From positions 375,716,189-375,780,188 of the forward strand of contig NC_057798.1 in assembly GCF_018294505.1 (NCBI RefSeq): a DNA stretch of 64,000 bases, read 5' to 3'. Numbering within the stretch: the stretch's first letter is position 1; every line of letters starts with the position of its first letter. Of the stretch, positions 31,642 through 41,436 are shown in pieces. A program made the translations under genes and the position numbers. The notes under the pieces are model-generated. The model had not been told where the DNA came from and searched no databases. It saw nothing but the letters and a program-made list of their open reading frames with translations. Source of the stretch: Triticum aestivum. Taxonomy: Eukaryota; Streptophyta; Magnoliopsida; Poales; Poaceae.

Positions 31642-34600
31642 TTATGTTGTATCTTGTAAGTCATCCCTTTGTTTATTCCGTAGACCTGCAACAAGCTTGC
31701 ATGTCTTCAAGAAAGCACCCAGTAACTGCACAAAAGGCATTAACTATGAGTAAGATTCTTCCCATCTTCTTTCTTAGAAAATGGAAGATGTATTCTCTCC
31801 AGCATCTGCATCACTGATGCACAGAACAAGTATTCTTCTGACTACTAAATACTAATGATCTATCATCATAATGCACATATATAGAAGTATCGAAGCACAG
31901 AAACCAATTATTTGGAACTTTCACATATAACAGGCATAAACATGCAGGTGACCACAGGAGGTGCAAAATTCAATCACATTAGGTATCCAAAGGAAGTGAT
32001 TTACATTCAAAGAAACAGCTCAAGGAGTAGAAATTTAAGTATGTACAGACCAGGGTAGATGAGTAAGTTAGAATTGGCCACATGACCCACATACCCCAGG
32101 ATACTGCTGAAAGACAGGAGAATAATGCTCGAGAGTCGCATATATCTTTTGCGCAATACTTAGGAGTGCAGTAACCTTGTTTTCCAAAATGTCAACCTGA
32201 ATCGAGTGGACAAACACTTAAAGAGGTTATAATATGAATTGAGTATACATGTGTTACTGCAGTCAAGCAGAAGCATACTCAAACAAAGAACATAAAATGT
32301 ATCCCAATCAAAATTCAAAGATATCAGCAAACTCACTTGCATGCTGACAACAAACAATGTTCTTGTTTGCCAAATAATTGCAAACCCTCTTTAACAGTCA
32401 CAGGATGAACATGATTATGTAACCATCTACGAGTTTTACCGTCCGATGCTCAAATAATCAAAAATAATAATAAAAATCAGGAATGTAGCTCAGAAAAGAT
32501 CAAATTAACTTGATGCAGCTAATAAAAACACGGGTTTATCTGACAAATGGATGAGCATAGCTTGCACTGAGTGTTTGGATAGGCTTAACTTTGGCTTATA
32601 ACCCAAAATCACAAAACTAAGGTTCTTTTTTGGCTTATAAGCCAAACTCCAAAAGCCAAAGTTAAGCCCAACCAAACACCCCCTAAAGCGTCTTTGCCTG
32701 TATCATGCAGCCTTCCAATCGGGATAATTCGCTGTCTACTTGATTATAGCCATAAATAAGAAGTGCCCTTTTTTGCGGGGATAAGAAATGCCCTTATGAA
32801 TTAGATACCTCTCAAAATAAGACCAATTGGAAAGGATTGGTCCCTTGTTTAAAAAGAAACATTAGATATGACCAGAAAAGAAATACCTCGGCTTCAGCTT
32901 TCCGAAGCTCGGACCGTGTTCTGTCTAGCATTTGCTTATATGAGAGGCCCTTCTTTGTTAGTACTATTGCCTGTTGAACCACATGGTTGCATTGATCCCT
33001 CAGATCATCTGACCTGAATTCAGCAATACTCATATCAAATTGTGTGAGAATCAACAATATGGATTATATTCAGAAGATAGATGCACATACCTTCTCTCAT
33101 TTCCTTCGATGTCTCCTGAAATTTTATGTTCAATCTCCACAAATTCTTTTGATAAATCCATAATAGATACCATAATGAAATCTAGTTGTATTATGTGCTC
33201 ATTTTTACCTAGAAATCCATTGTATTCCAACTTTTTTGTTTCAACTTCCTGTAAGGTAGTTGAGGCAATCTCTATAGTCGGGCTCGGTTTGACGAGCTCC
33301 TTATCCTCCATACTCTGCTCACAACTCTCGTATGATCTTGCTGATACATGAGGCTCCATCTCGATATCACGAAGTGTCATTTCGTCGCTCTCTTGCTTGG
33401 TTAGCTCTGGATTTTCATGATCATTTTCAATGAAGTGTTCCTTTTCTAGTAACAACAACTTTTCTGTTAACTTCTGATTTTCTTCATTAGCTAAACACAA
33501 TGCCTTCTCCCTTTCTGAGAGTTTAGCTTCAAGTGAGGACACTTCTGCTTGAGAATTCCGTGAGGCATCTTCCATGCTGGTCCTACAGTCGTCAACAAAA
33601 TTTCTTGTCACAGTTCGGTAGACTTCGTCTCTAATAGTGCTTTCAACATAGAGATCGTCATAGTCTCCTTTAATGGTGTCGACTTGTCTCATAATTTGTT
33701 CTTCAAGTGACAATCGAAGTGATATTTCCCTCCTGGCATCAGATATCTGGCACGATAATCCCTTAATATCATTCATCTTTTCTGCAAGCAAACCGCTAAG
33801 GTGCTGGTTTTCAAGGTATAGTGAATCAATTTTATTATTCAATCTGCAATTTTCCTCAAGTGCCTCGCTAGTGCTACAAACTGTAGGTGCCTTTATGGTA
33901 CTAGAAATGATTGTGTCAACCCTTGAAATGATGTCAGGAACTTTCTTTCTTAGATGCTCAAATTCTAGATCATGCTTAAGATCTAATGACGCCTTCTCTC
34001 GTTTGAATTTGAACAGCTCTTCCGTTTTATCTTGTAAGTACAATTCATGCAACCTCTTTAATTTACTAATCTCAGATCTGAAGTAGTTTATGATTTCTTC
34101 CCCAGTTGAACCCCTGAGATGCCGAAAGTCAGATTTTTCAGAAATTACTTCTCTGGGACTTACAGATCTCTGTGTTGCAGACTTCTTGGTTTCCACACTG
34201 GAAGATGCAGAGTGTTCCTCCCCTGTTTTCTTTCTTAAGAGATTGTATTTCCATCTGTTACTCCTGTTACCCAGATTTTCATGCTTACTGTGGGGACTAT
34301 GCGATTCATCTTCTGAAGGTAACAGCATATCCGATATAGACATCAACTCTTGACGGATTGCACCACACTGAACCACTGTTTCCTTCCGGTTCTCCCTTAG
34401 ATTGTTGACAATGGAACTTTGCTCAAAAAACCTCCTCTCTAGCTCATCCTCAAGAGTTCTGATACAGTCTCCAATCATAATGCCGGTGACCTCTAATTGC
34501 AAGTCATGCTCCCACTGAAGATCGTGAATTGAAGCGTTGAACAGGCTCAACATGTCCTTAATTTGCCGGAACACCACTATCAAGAGTAGCTTTAGGTCAT

Positions 34601-35576
34601 TGAACCCCTCATCTATCTCTACTATTGGCTTTCCATGACGGCATATCGCAGGGCATGAAACATCTGCATCACTGTCATGAACAAAGTTATGGCTTTTCAA
34701 GAGCATCATATCCTCCTTGAGCCTATTAAGCTGTTGATCGACTTCCAGTTTCATCAAATCTAAGTACTCTGTGTAATTGATCTCTACATCTGCATCCAGA
34801 AGGTGTTGGTGTAGCCGCGACATTACAGTTGCAAACGCCTCAAAATTGCTTCCGATATCACAGCTGCAATTGCAGGAGAACAAGGATGGCGGTGGTGGCA
34901 CTGGTGAACCTTGCAAAGACGAGGGTGTGTCGAGAGAAGGGCGATTGAGCAAGGACAAACCATTGTGAGGTGTACATCGGGATTGGCTAGTGTTGGCTGC
35001 TGGTATGGTCAGCCTAGCAAGAAATGGATCCATTCCTTGGTCAAACACCTGCAGCATTTATTTTAAAGAAAAATTACAAACAATTAAATCTAGGATGATG
35101 TTTACGCTTTGGCAGTAGTAGAAAAATGTTGCCTCATTGTGATGTACAATTCGCTTCTCACTTAACAGCCGGCCATAACAATGGGCGGCAAACAGCAAAA
35201 GTTTGTATCTGCTCCAGTCCAGCTAGCCCACACCAAAAAGACCAGTTGCGGTAAAAATGCAGGGAAGTTTAACAGCAGTTGGTTCTCCCTGCTCTTCTTA
35301 TCCCTGCCATTACCAAGTAGTACAAAGCCAACCAACAGTGGAGCGCACAGTTGATTCGCTCGCGCAGCTCCCTCGGTTGGTCCATAGAACCATAAACAAA
35401 AACTGCCGCGACGCGTTTCCAGTTACAACCCAGCGGCAGCGGGTGGCACTCGGTTAACAAGCAAGCTGAACCCAGCCCCGAGCCGAGAGTAGACGGAGAG
35501 ACGGTTGATTTACCGCCAAATTTGACAGTGCAAAAGGAAACGGAAGCGGAACACTTACGGGCTCGATCTGCGCCAT
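31642..35576 (-). CDS. WAP: WPP domain-associated protein-like coiled-coil protein
   Basis: Five exons on the minus strand: 35576-35559 (ATG, six codons), 35048-33091, 33013-32887, 32196-32095, 31725-31642 (stop TAA). All introns are GT-AG with matching phases; the protein has 762 aa. Plant WAPs are long coiled-coil proteins that bind the WPP domain of nuclear-envelope proteins such as MAF1. Support: long charged coiled-coil stretches through exon 2 (about residues 80-640), an LRKAEAE segment at the end of exon 3, and in exon 4 a C-terminal block of the type KIY-x-x-LEHYSPV-x-QQYPG, which I recognise from plant WAPs. The N-terminus is Pro/Ser-rich with a CNCSC cluster. The tiny first exon is inferred from MAQIEP with a good donor (GTAAGT). 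The name is from memory; another filament-like coiled-coil protein is the alternative. No break was seen. Confidence 0.72.
32569..32694. mobile_element. MITE in an intron of the coiled-coil gene
   Basis: Left GTGTTTGGATAGGCTTAACTTTGGCTT-type end and right inverted copy (AAGCCAAAGTTAAGCC...CCAAACACC) enclose a short centre with further self-complementary TTGGCTTATAAGCCAA. About 126 bases. The style fits PIF/Harbinger or hAT MITEs. It lies between exons 3 and 4. Confidence 0.6.
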
Positions 35577-36580
35577 GGGCAGGAGTTGCGGCTCCGGCTC
35601 CGAAAGCCGTGGCCGCCCCGGAGGAGAGGAGCTAGGGTTGGGAGAGGTGGTTGCAGCGGTAGAAGAGGACAAGGACAGAGAGGCGGTGGAAGAGGGAGCG
35701 GTGAAACCGGGCTGAGGATTGGACCAGGCGAGGCGACCGATCGCTGGGTTGGCTTGCCTTGCCGCGGGGAAGACGAGTCACCACCGTGCGGGGCGGGCGG
35801 GGTGGTAACAATAACCAACGGACCAGCTGAGGCTGGGGGGTGAAGCGACAAACCACATCGCACGGCACGGAGAAGCTGACGTCGGGGTCCGTTTCAACGC
35901 GGGGCCCATCGGACGGCGGGGTGGTTGGGAGGTGGGAGTGTGTAGCCACCGCGTAGTGTGGGACACGTGCTGTGTGGCTGGGGCCCAGCAATCGGCGGGG
36001 GAGAGGGAGAGGGAGAGGGAGAGAGAGAGTGGGGTGCTGAGCTGGCGTACAGTACGGGACAAGAGCGAGGGAGATGCGCATGAGCTTCAGGATTGCCGCG
36101 GAGTTCGAGGGTGGCCGTCTGATGTGCCGGGTGGGCTCAGCTGGTTCGCCGCTCCCATGGCTTTTGCCCTTGGGCTTTTTCCTTCGCTTTTGGTCTCTTC
36201 TTTTTGCCGGCAAATATTTGTCCGTTCGTTTGGGGTTATTTTACTCTTGGTTGATTCATCCTATCTATTTTTAGTTAATAATGACTCAAGTAATCGCGTA
36301 TCAATCTTTTTTCTTTTTTCATGACTAAAGTAAGGATGTCCTAATTATAGGCTCGAAGAATCGAATTTTAAAGCACCGCATTAATAGGTCGGCGATTTTC
36401 TTTTCTATAAAAGCCAAAGGCTAACCCTCCCCTTTATTTATTTATTTTGTGTTTCTTAATTTTGTACTCCGGCTTTCCTATATGTCCACGAACATGTTCA
36501 AACAGTGTCCGGACGTGTCTTTGTATGCTCATTTGTCCATGCGCGAGCTCTCCAAATTGTTAGGACACATGCATATGATT
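35577..36580. promoter_or_regulatory. 5' leader and promoter region of the coiled-coil gene
   Basis: Minus-strand promoter side of the gene starting at 35576. GC-rich DNA runs to about 36060, with a GA/GGGAGA repeat at 36001-36029 (CT-rich on the coding strand, a pattern frequent in plant leaders and core promoters). No TATA box was pinned down. Beyond about 36200 the DNA becomes AT-rich. Confidence 0.4.
36001..36029. repeat. GGGAGA/GA simple repeat
   Basis: Short GAGAGG repeats turning into GA, about 430 bases upstream of the minus-strand start codon at 35576. Confidence 0.85.
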
Positions 36581-38352
36581 GAGAGCAACTCCAACGGGCC
36601 GACCTAAACGGACACCGCTTTTGTCCGTTTTTCGTCCGTTTGGGTCGGCCAGGCGAACGTGTGCGTCCGCATTCTGAAATGGGTCGGCTTGGCCGTCCAG
36701 CGAGGGGAGCAGAACCAAATGTGCGGGCACGCAAAAAAAAGGTCGCACGAAATAAACTTAAAATAAACTTAATTAAACATAAGTGGTCGGTCAAACTCAG
36801 GCCAAAGTCCACTTAAACATAATTAAACATTAATTAAAAAACTAAAAAAGTCCACGCCTGCCTTCTGCCGCCCCGCACGCTGCCCTAGACGTCGTCGGCC
36901 TTGCCCTTGCTCTTGCCGTCAACGCCGTCGTCGCCATCGCCGGTGAGGTTGATGAAGACGGGAGCAGGGTCTGCCGAGCCGAACGCCGCCTGGTATGCTG
37001 CCAGGGCAGCCTCCTCAGGCGTCTGCTGGGGCGGCGGCATTGCAGCCAGCCGCACGCGCTCCTCTTCCTCCTCCTCGAGTCGGAGCGCCTCCGCATCGCG
37101 GTGGAGCATGGCCTCATAGCGCATCTGCTGCTCGCCGTCGTCCTGCTCCTGCCGAAGCAAGTGCACCTTTCAGCGCTCGAGGTGGTCGACCTCCTGCTCC
37201 GGCGTCGCGGCGAAGTGGACGGGGCGCGCGCTCACCCACTCGCGGTACTGACCCGTCCACGAGTAGGTCTCCTCCGGCCAAGTGGGTGGAGGCGGGGAGC
37301 GCTTCCGCGTCGGCTCCGGCTCCGGCTTGGGCTGGATGGGCGGCGAGGGTGGCGGTGGCGGCACGAACAGCGGGGAGTGGACGGAGTCCCCCGCCGCCGA
37401 TAGGGCGAGGGCTTGCTCCAGCCCATCCCAGTGCGCGTCCTCCTCGAGGCGGCTAGCCTCCAGCGCCTGCTGCAGGGCCTCCTCGAGGGCGGCCTGGTAC
37501 TCCGCCTCCATCTCCTCGTCCTCCGGTTGTACCTGCGGCGGCGGCGGTGGGAACGGCGGCGGGACGGCGTGCACACCCGAGCGTCGTTTCTCCTCGTGTC
37601 CGAGGGCGAACCAAGCCTCCCAGTTGGGAGAGTCGGCGGCGTACTCAGGCAGCCGACGCTGCTCGGGCGTGAGCTACGCGCGGCGCCGGTGCACGGGCTT
37701 CGCGGAACCGCCGGCACTGGGATCCGCTGGGGATCCAAGTGCCAATGATGCGGCAGCGTCACGTCGGGATAGGGGAGGGGCTGCCTGTACTCCCAGTGCC
37801 ACCGTGCTTGGTGCACCGGGATGTGCAGGCGCCGGCGTTCCGGGCGGAAACACGCCGGCGGTGGCGGGAGAGGGGAGCACAGGAGGACGAGGCGCCGGGG
37901 GTGCACTTGCCCTTGGCCTTGCCATTGTTGCCGAAGATGCCCATGGCGGCCTAGGGTTTTCTGTCGCCGGCGAGGAAGCAAGGGAGTGGGGGGGGGGGGG
38001 GCAGATGTGGACGGAAGAAGTGGATGAGGCCGCCCCCCCCCCCCCCCCCCGCCGCACGCGTGCTTAAAAAAGGACGCTCCTTGAGGCTGACGAGTGGGCC
38101 CGCTGTCGGTGGTTGTCATAAATAAGACGATTGGTGGCGGTTGGATGGCCTTCGGGTAGGGACGCGGCGGACGCCGAGGAGACGCGCGGTGCGTCCACGC
38201 CGACGCAATCCAGGCGCAATTTTGGGCCGGAAATGGGTCCACGCAGACGCCATGCGGACGCGATGGGTCGCCGCGTTGGGTCTCTACTTTTGTCCGCGCC
38301 GATCCAAACGGATGCAGCGGATAAAATGGGTCGCCCCATTAGAGTTACTCTG
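36581..38352 (-). mobile_element. TIR DNA element carrying a decayed ORF
   Basis: Left end AGAGCAACTCCAACGGGCCG and right end, inverted, AGAGTAACTCTAATGGGGCG form imperfect terminal inverted repeats of about 24 bases. Both subterminal parts contain words about 'gtccg' and 'gggtcg' typical of grass PIF/Harbinger-like or hAT-like elements. No transposase was seen. A clear target-site duplication was not found, so the superfamily is open. Most of the interior is one decayed minus-strand coding region. Confidence 0.55.
36885..37944 (-). pseudogene. Decayed ORF of unknown function inside the TIR element
   Basis: Read on the minus strand, a coding-like region starts near ATG 37944 (MGIFGNNGKAKGK) and ends at a stop at 36885. 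It has a Pro-rich part, an LTPEQRRLPEYAA-type part, a segment rich in Glu/Ala/Leu that looks helical (37520-37400), a Pro-rich KPEPEP linker, and an acidic end with VFINLTGDGDDG. The frame is broken by stops at about 37674-37676 (TAG) and 37168-37170 (TGA) and by at least one frame change near 37700. I have the impression this protein type recurs in Triticeae DNA, but I cannot name a function. Confidence 0.45.
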
Positions 38353-38468
38353 ATAACGACGGAAGAAGAAAATCAAAAGAAAGAGAAAAGATGGTTTGAA
38401 TCCGGCGTGGTGGGGTATCCGTAGTCGCACGCTAGTTCTGGTTTCCCTGAGAGGTCATGTCATGCATT

Positions 38469-39656
38469 ACCGAAAAAGGGTTTCCCCCCGCTTTATATTA
38501 TAAAGCACCAGACACGCACCAGACACACGATCACAGGGTAACTGCCGGGACGAACGGCACAACAAGCCCAAAAGGGAAAAAGAAGAAATAAAAGCCAACA
38601 ACGGCAGCTCGGCAAGCACAAATGATCAGCCACCGCTGCGCCCTCCACCTTCATCCCACCACACGCCATGGCACCGGCGCGCCGCATACCAAGCAGCACC
38701 TCCAAGAAGGAATGCGACGCCAACGACGCTGCTGCCCGGACGAGTCCTAGGGTTTCCCCCGGCATACGGAGGGGAGCGGGTGATGGGTAGCGCCGACGCC
38801 CTTCAAGAAGGAATGATGGCACCCTCAGGTGTCACCGCGTCGGAGCCGGAAGAACCGGCAAAGATTTCTCCCACATCCCCAAGCACCGCTACCCACTCGA
38901 ACCGGGGCCATCCAACCATCAAGCCACCCGCAAGCACGCGCCACCACGGTCTTGGACACATCCACGCCGCCCCGCTGCGAACACCACCATGAGGCCAAGG
39001 AGGCCGGAAAGAAGCGCCAAGCGACGGGAGGAACCACACCGAAGCCAAGCGGGAGGGAACCACCTCCCCCGCCGACGTGCGGGAGGCCCGAGCCCCTGGC
39101 GACGTCGTGGTCGCCGACCGGACGTGGCAGCAGGGCACACCGGGCCACCCCTGGCCCGGCCAGGTCCACAACGGACCCGCAAAGCCCCGCCGGCCATGTT
39201 GCAGCAAGCCGGCACCTGCGCCGCCCGCTCCCAGCCGTCAACGTCGCTCTCCCGCCTCCTGGAGGCCACGCCGCCGGCCCGTCCCGCTGCCGGCCCGCCC
39301 AAACCCAGATGGGGCCCGAAGGGCCCAGATCTGGGCCGAGCGGGCTGGTTCAGGCCGCGCCGCCCCGCCGCCAACGGCGACGCCGTCGCCCAGTCGTCCA
39401 CCCACGCCGCGCCAGGATCTCCGCCGCCACGTCGTACCGCCGCCGCCGAAGAGCACCTCCCGGTGCACACCGCCCCGCGCCGGGGAGCACCGAGAGGGGA
39501 AGGGCAGGAGGCCGCCGCCGCCAGCAACCCAGGGGCCAGGCCTGGCCGCGGGTGCCGGCGACGGCGGCGGGGAGGGAGGGAGGGAAGGGGGGGCGCCGGA
39601 GCGCGGCCGGTCGCCCGCGGGGACGACGCGGTCGCGCAAGGTGGAATGTCTCTTTC
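38469..39656 (-). mobile_element. LINE-like (non-LTR) insertion with 13-base target duplication
   Basis: The 13 bases catgtcatgcatt flank the segment on both sides (38456-38468 and 39657-39669), a length typical of target-primed insertion. On the minus strand the right part is very GC-rich (like a LINE 5' region) and the left end closes with a stretch TATAAAGCGGGGGGAAACCC, which resembles the 3' end of Triticeae non-LTR elements. No endonuclease or reverse transcriptase is encoded, so it is a deleted or non-autonomous copy of about 1.19 kb. Long open frames in the GC-rich part are compositional. Confidence 0.65.
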
Positions 39657-39733
39657 CATGTCATGCATTCAAATCGAAGGAAATAATAAGTCTCAGGAAA
39701 CGAAACTAGAGCTATGTATCAGAACGAAATAAG

Positions 39734-40346
39734 TCAAGGTGGGAATGGGCCGGGTCGACCCACCGGGTCTTTGGCCCGACCCAAAAAAACAAGGCCAATG
39801 GGTCAGTCGGGTCGGCCTCATACAAAAATCGGGCCAGTAGAGCCGGCACGGAGTGCCCCATCGGGTCAGCGGGGCCGACCCACCTCCGAGAGTACTGGAG
39901 TCAATCGGTATCGCCAAATCCATCTTACTAGCTTAGCTTATACAACTAACATCAGCTAATTATAGTGTACTAATTAGCCGAAACATTAACTAGCTAACAT
40001 TTGTACACGTACTGGAATCCATTAACTCAATCCTCCTTTATAAACTGGACGTGGAAAGAGCTGAAACTGTATATTGTGGTTCATTTGTAAACTTTTATTA
40101 TTTCAATCATGCATGTTTAGATCATAATTTTGTTTTACTTGTAATAACATATTTTTGAGTATATCCTATGTACCACAACCAAATATTATATAAGAAAATA
40201 AAATTTGGGTCGACCCGAAGTACCCATTGGACCGGCGAGGCCATTGACTTTTTTGAATTGGGTCGACCCGTGGCCTCTCAAATTGGCCTCAAGGCCAACA
40301 GGGCCGGGTCCAAGGCCAGGTCCGGGCCGACCCATTCCCACCCTGA
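39734..40346. mobile_element. hAT-type non-autonomous element
   Basis: The ends TCAAGGTGGGAATGGGCCGG and (inverted) TCAGGGTGGGAATGGGTCGG are terminal inverted repeats. The eight bases gaaataag lie directly on both sides (39726-39733 and 40347-40354). An 8-base target duplication defines hAT-like insertion. Both ends also contain several GGGTCGACCC palindromes. No transposase is present (613 bases). Confidence 0.82.
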
Positions 40347-40354
40347 GAAATAAG

Positions 40355-40680
40355 CATGTGCAGTGAGAGGCGATCATGTGCATACTCAGCATCTCTCCGC
40401 AAGCATAGCCATCTGTAACGGCAGCATAGTAGAGATCGTGCAATAAAAAATATACTATTTGGATCTGATCTATTGGCCATTTATTTGATAATAGATCTAG
40501 AGATTTCGCATGTTCGTCTTGGCAGTTGAGACAAACAGGAGACACGAAGCATGTGGCCCTTTTTTTTATTGCGGCCATGCAAGGTCTTCTTAATAATAGC
40601 GTGTTCATATGAATTAGGCTTCTGTTTCTCCCCCTTTCCTCTTTCCTCCTTGAACACATTATACGGCTGTCATTGTTACA
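40355..40680. other. Intergenic DNA between two MITEs
   Basis: No gene recognised in this stretch; a small open frame on the minus strand crosses it without visible domain. Confidence 0.3.
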
Positions 40681-40807
40681 TACTCCATCTGTTCACAAAT
40701 ATAAGATGTTTTGGCTGAAATGAATGGACAAACACACTAAAACATGTCTATATGCATCTGATTTGGAAAAAAGTTAAAATATTTTATATTTGTGAACGGA
40801 GGGAGTA
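40681..40807. mobile_element. Stowaway MITE
   Basis: 127 bases from TACTCCATCTGTTCACAAATA to TATTTGTGAACGGAGGGAGTA with TA at each end and complementary arms. Confidence 0.85.
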
Positions 40808-41436
40808 TTTTTTCCGCGGAAAGTATACACCTTCTAAGTTATGAAGTGAGTTTATTCAGCTATTCTTGGTAGAAATTAAGGGGATGGAACCAAAAGAATC
40901 TTTTGAAACCTGACTGAAGGATACACCTTGCATGCTCACAAGATTTGCATGAGAGCTTGGAAATGAACAAAAAGGGAAGCTGAAAGGTACGCGTTACCTA
41001 AATTTACTACCAGAACACCTGAGGGCATGTACAATGTATAGCCTCAAGGTGATGCCTTGCATGCCACGTAGGTTCGGATATGACGTAAAGTAGGTTCGGA
41101 TAAAGAAGCGGGATCCTCTTCAGGAGGCGGGTGCTTGAAGAGAAAAAGTGTGATCCGGTGACAAAAGCTGAAAAGGTTGAAGTGAAAAGTAGAGATGCAT
41201 GTGTACTAAAGTCTTTATTTTCTATTTCTTAATAAGGTCCACTAGCGGTAGCTTGCATTGGGAGTGTATCTTTTTCAGAGTGCCCCAAACCCACAACACC
41301 ATCCGGCCAGATCTACTAGCAGTTTATATACAAATACACCTTCTATATGATCTGGAATAACTCCGAAGCAAAATGGCTGAGTTACAAGCAATGAAAAGTC
41401 GTATGTACATTTAAGGCTTTTTACACGGCTGCATAC
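40808..41436. other. DNA downstream of the truncated reductase gene
   Basis: This is where the next exons of the reductase should lie. None was found. A possible small DNA element (about 41021-41262, starting GAGGGCATGTACAATG) is present, but its far end matches poorly. Confidence 0.35.

Noticed and set aside
37232..38242. Open frame of 336 aa on the minus strand taken as a gene
   Set aside because: It crosses frames of the decayed ORF in the TIR element; the coding-like stretch changes frame near 37700, so the long frame is only partly real.
38829..39686. Several overlapping open frames up to 285 aa on both strands
   Set aside because: All lie in the GC-rich LINE-like insertion and are made of Pro, Arg, Gly and Ala. 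No motif supports any of them.
41021..41262. Possible small PIF-type MITE
   Set aside because: The left end (GAGGGCATGTACAATG) looks right, but the right end does not match it well and no target duplication was seen.
35600..41436. Search for the missing 3' exons of the reductase
   Set aside because: No coding for the NADP-binding part (GTGVAP-type or the C-terminal WHVEVY-type end) was found on either strand by eye.
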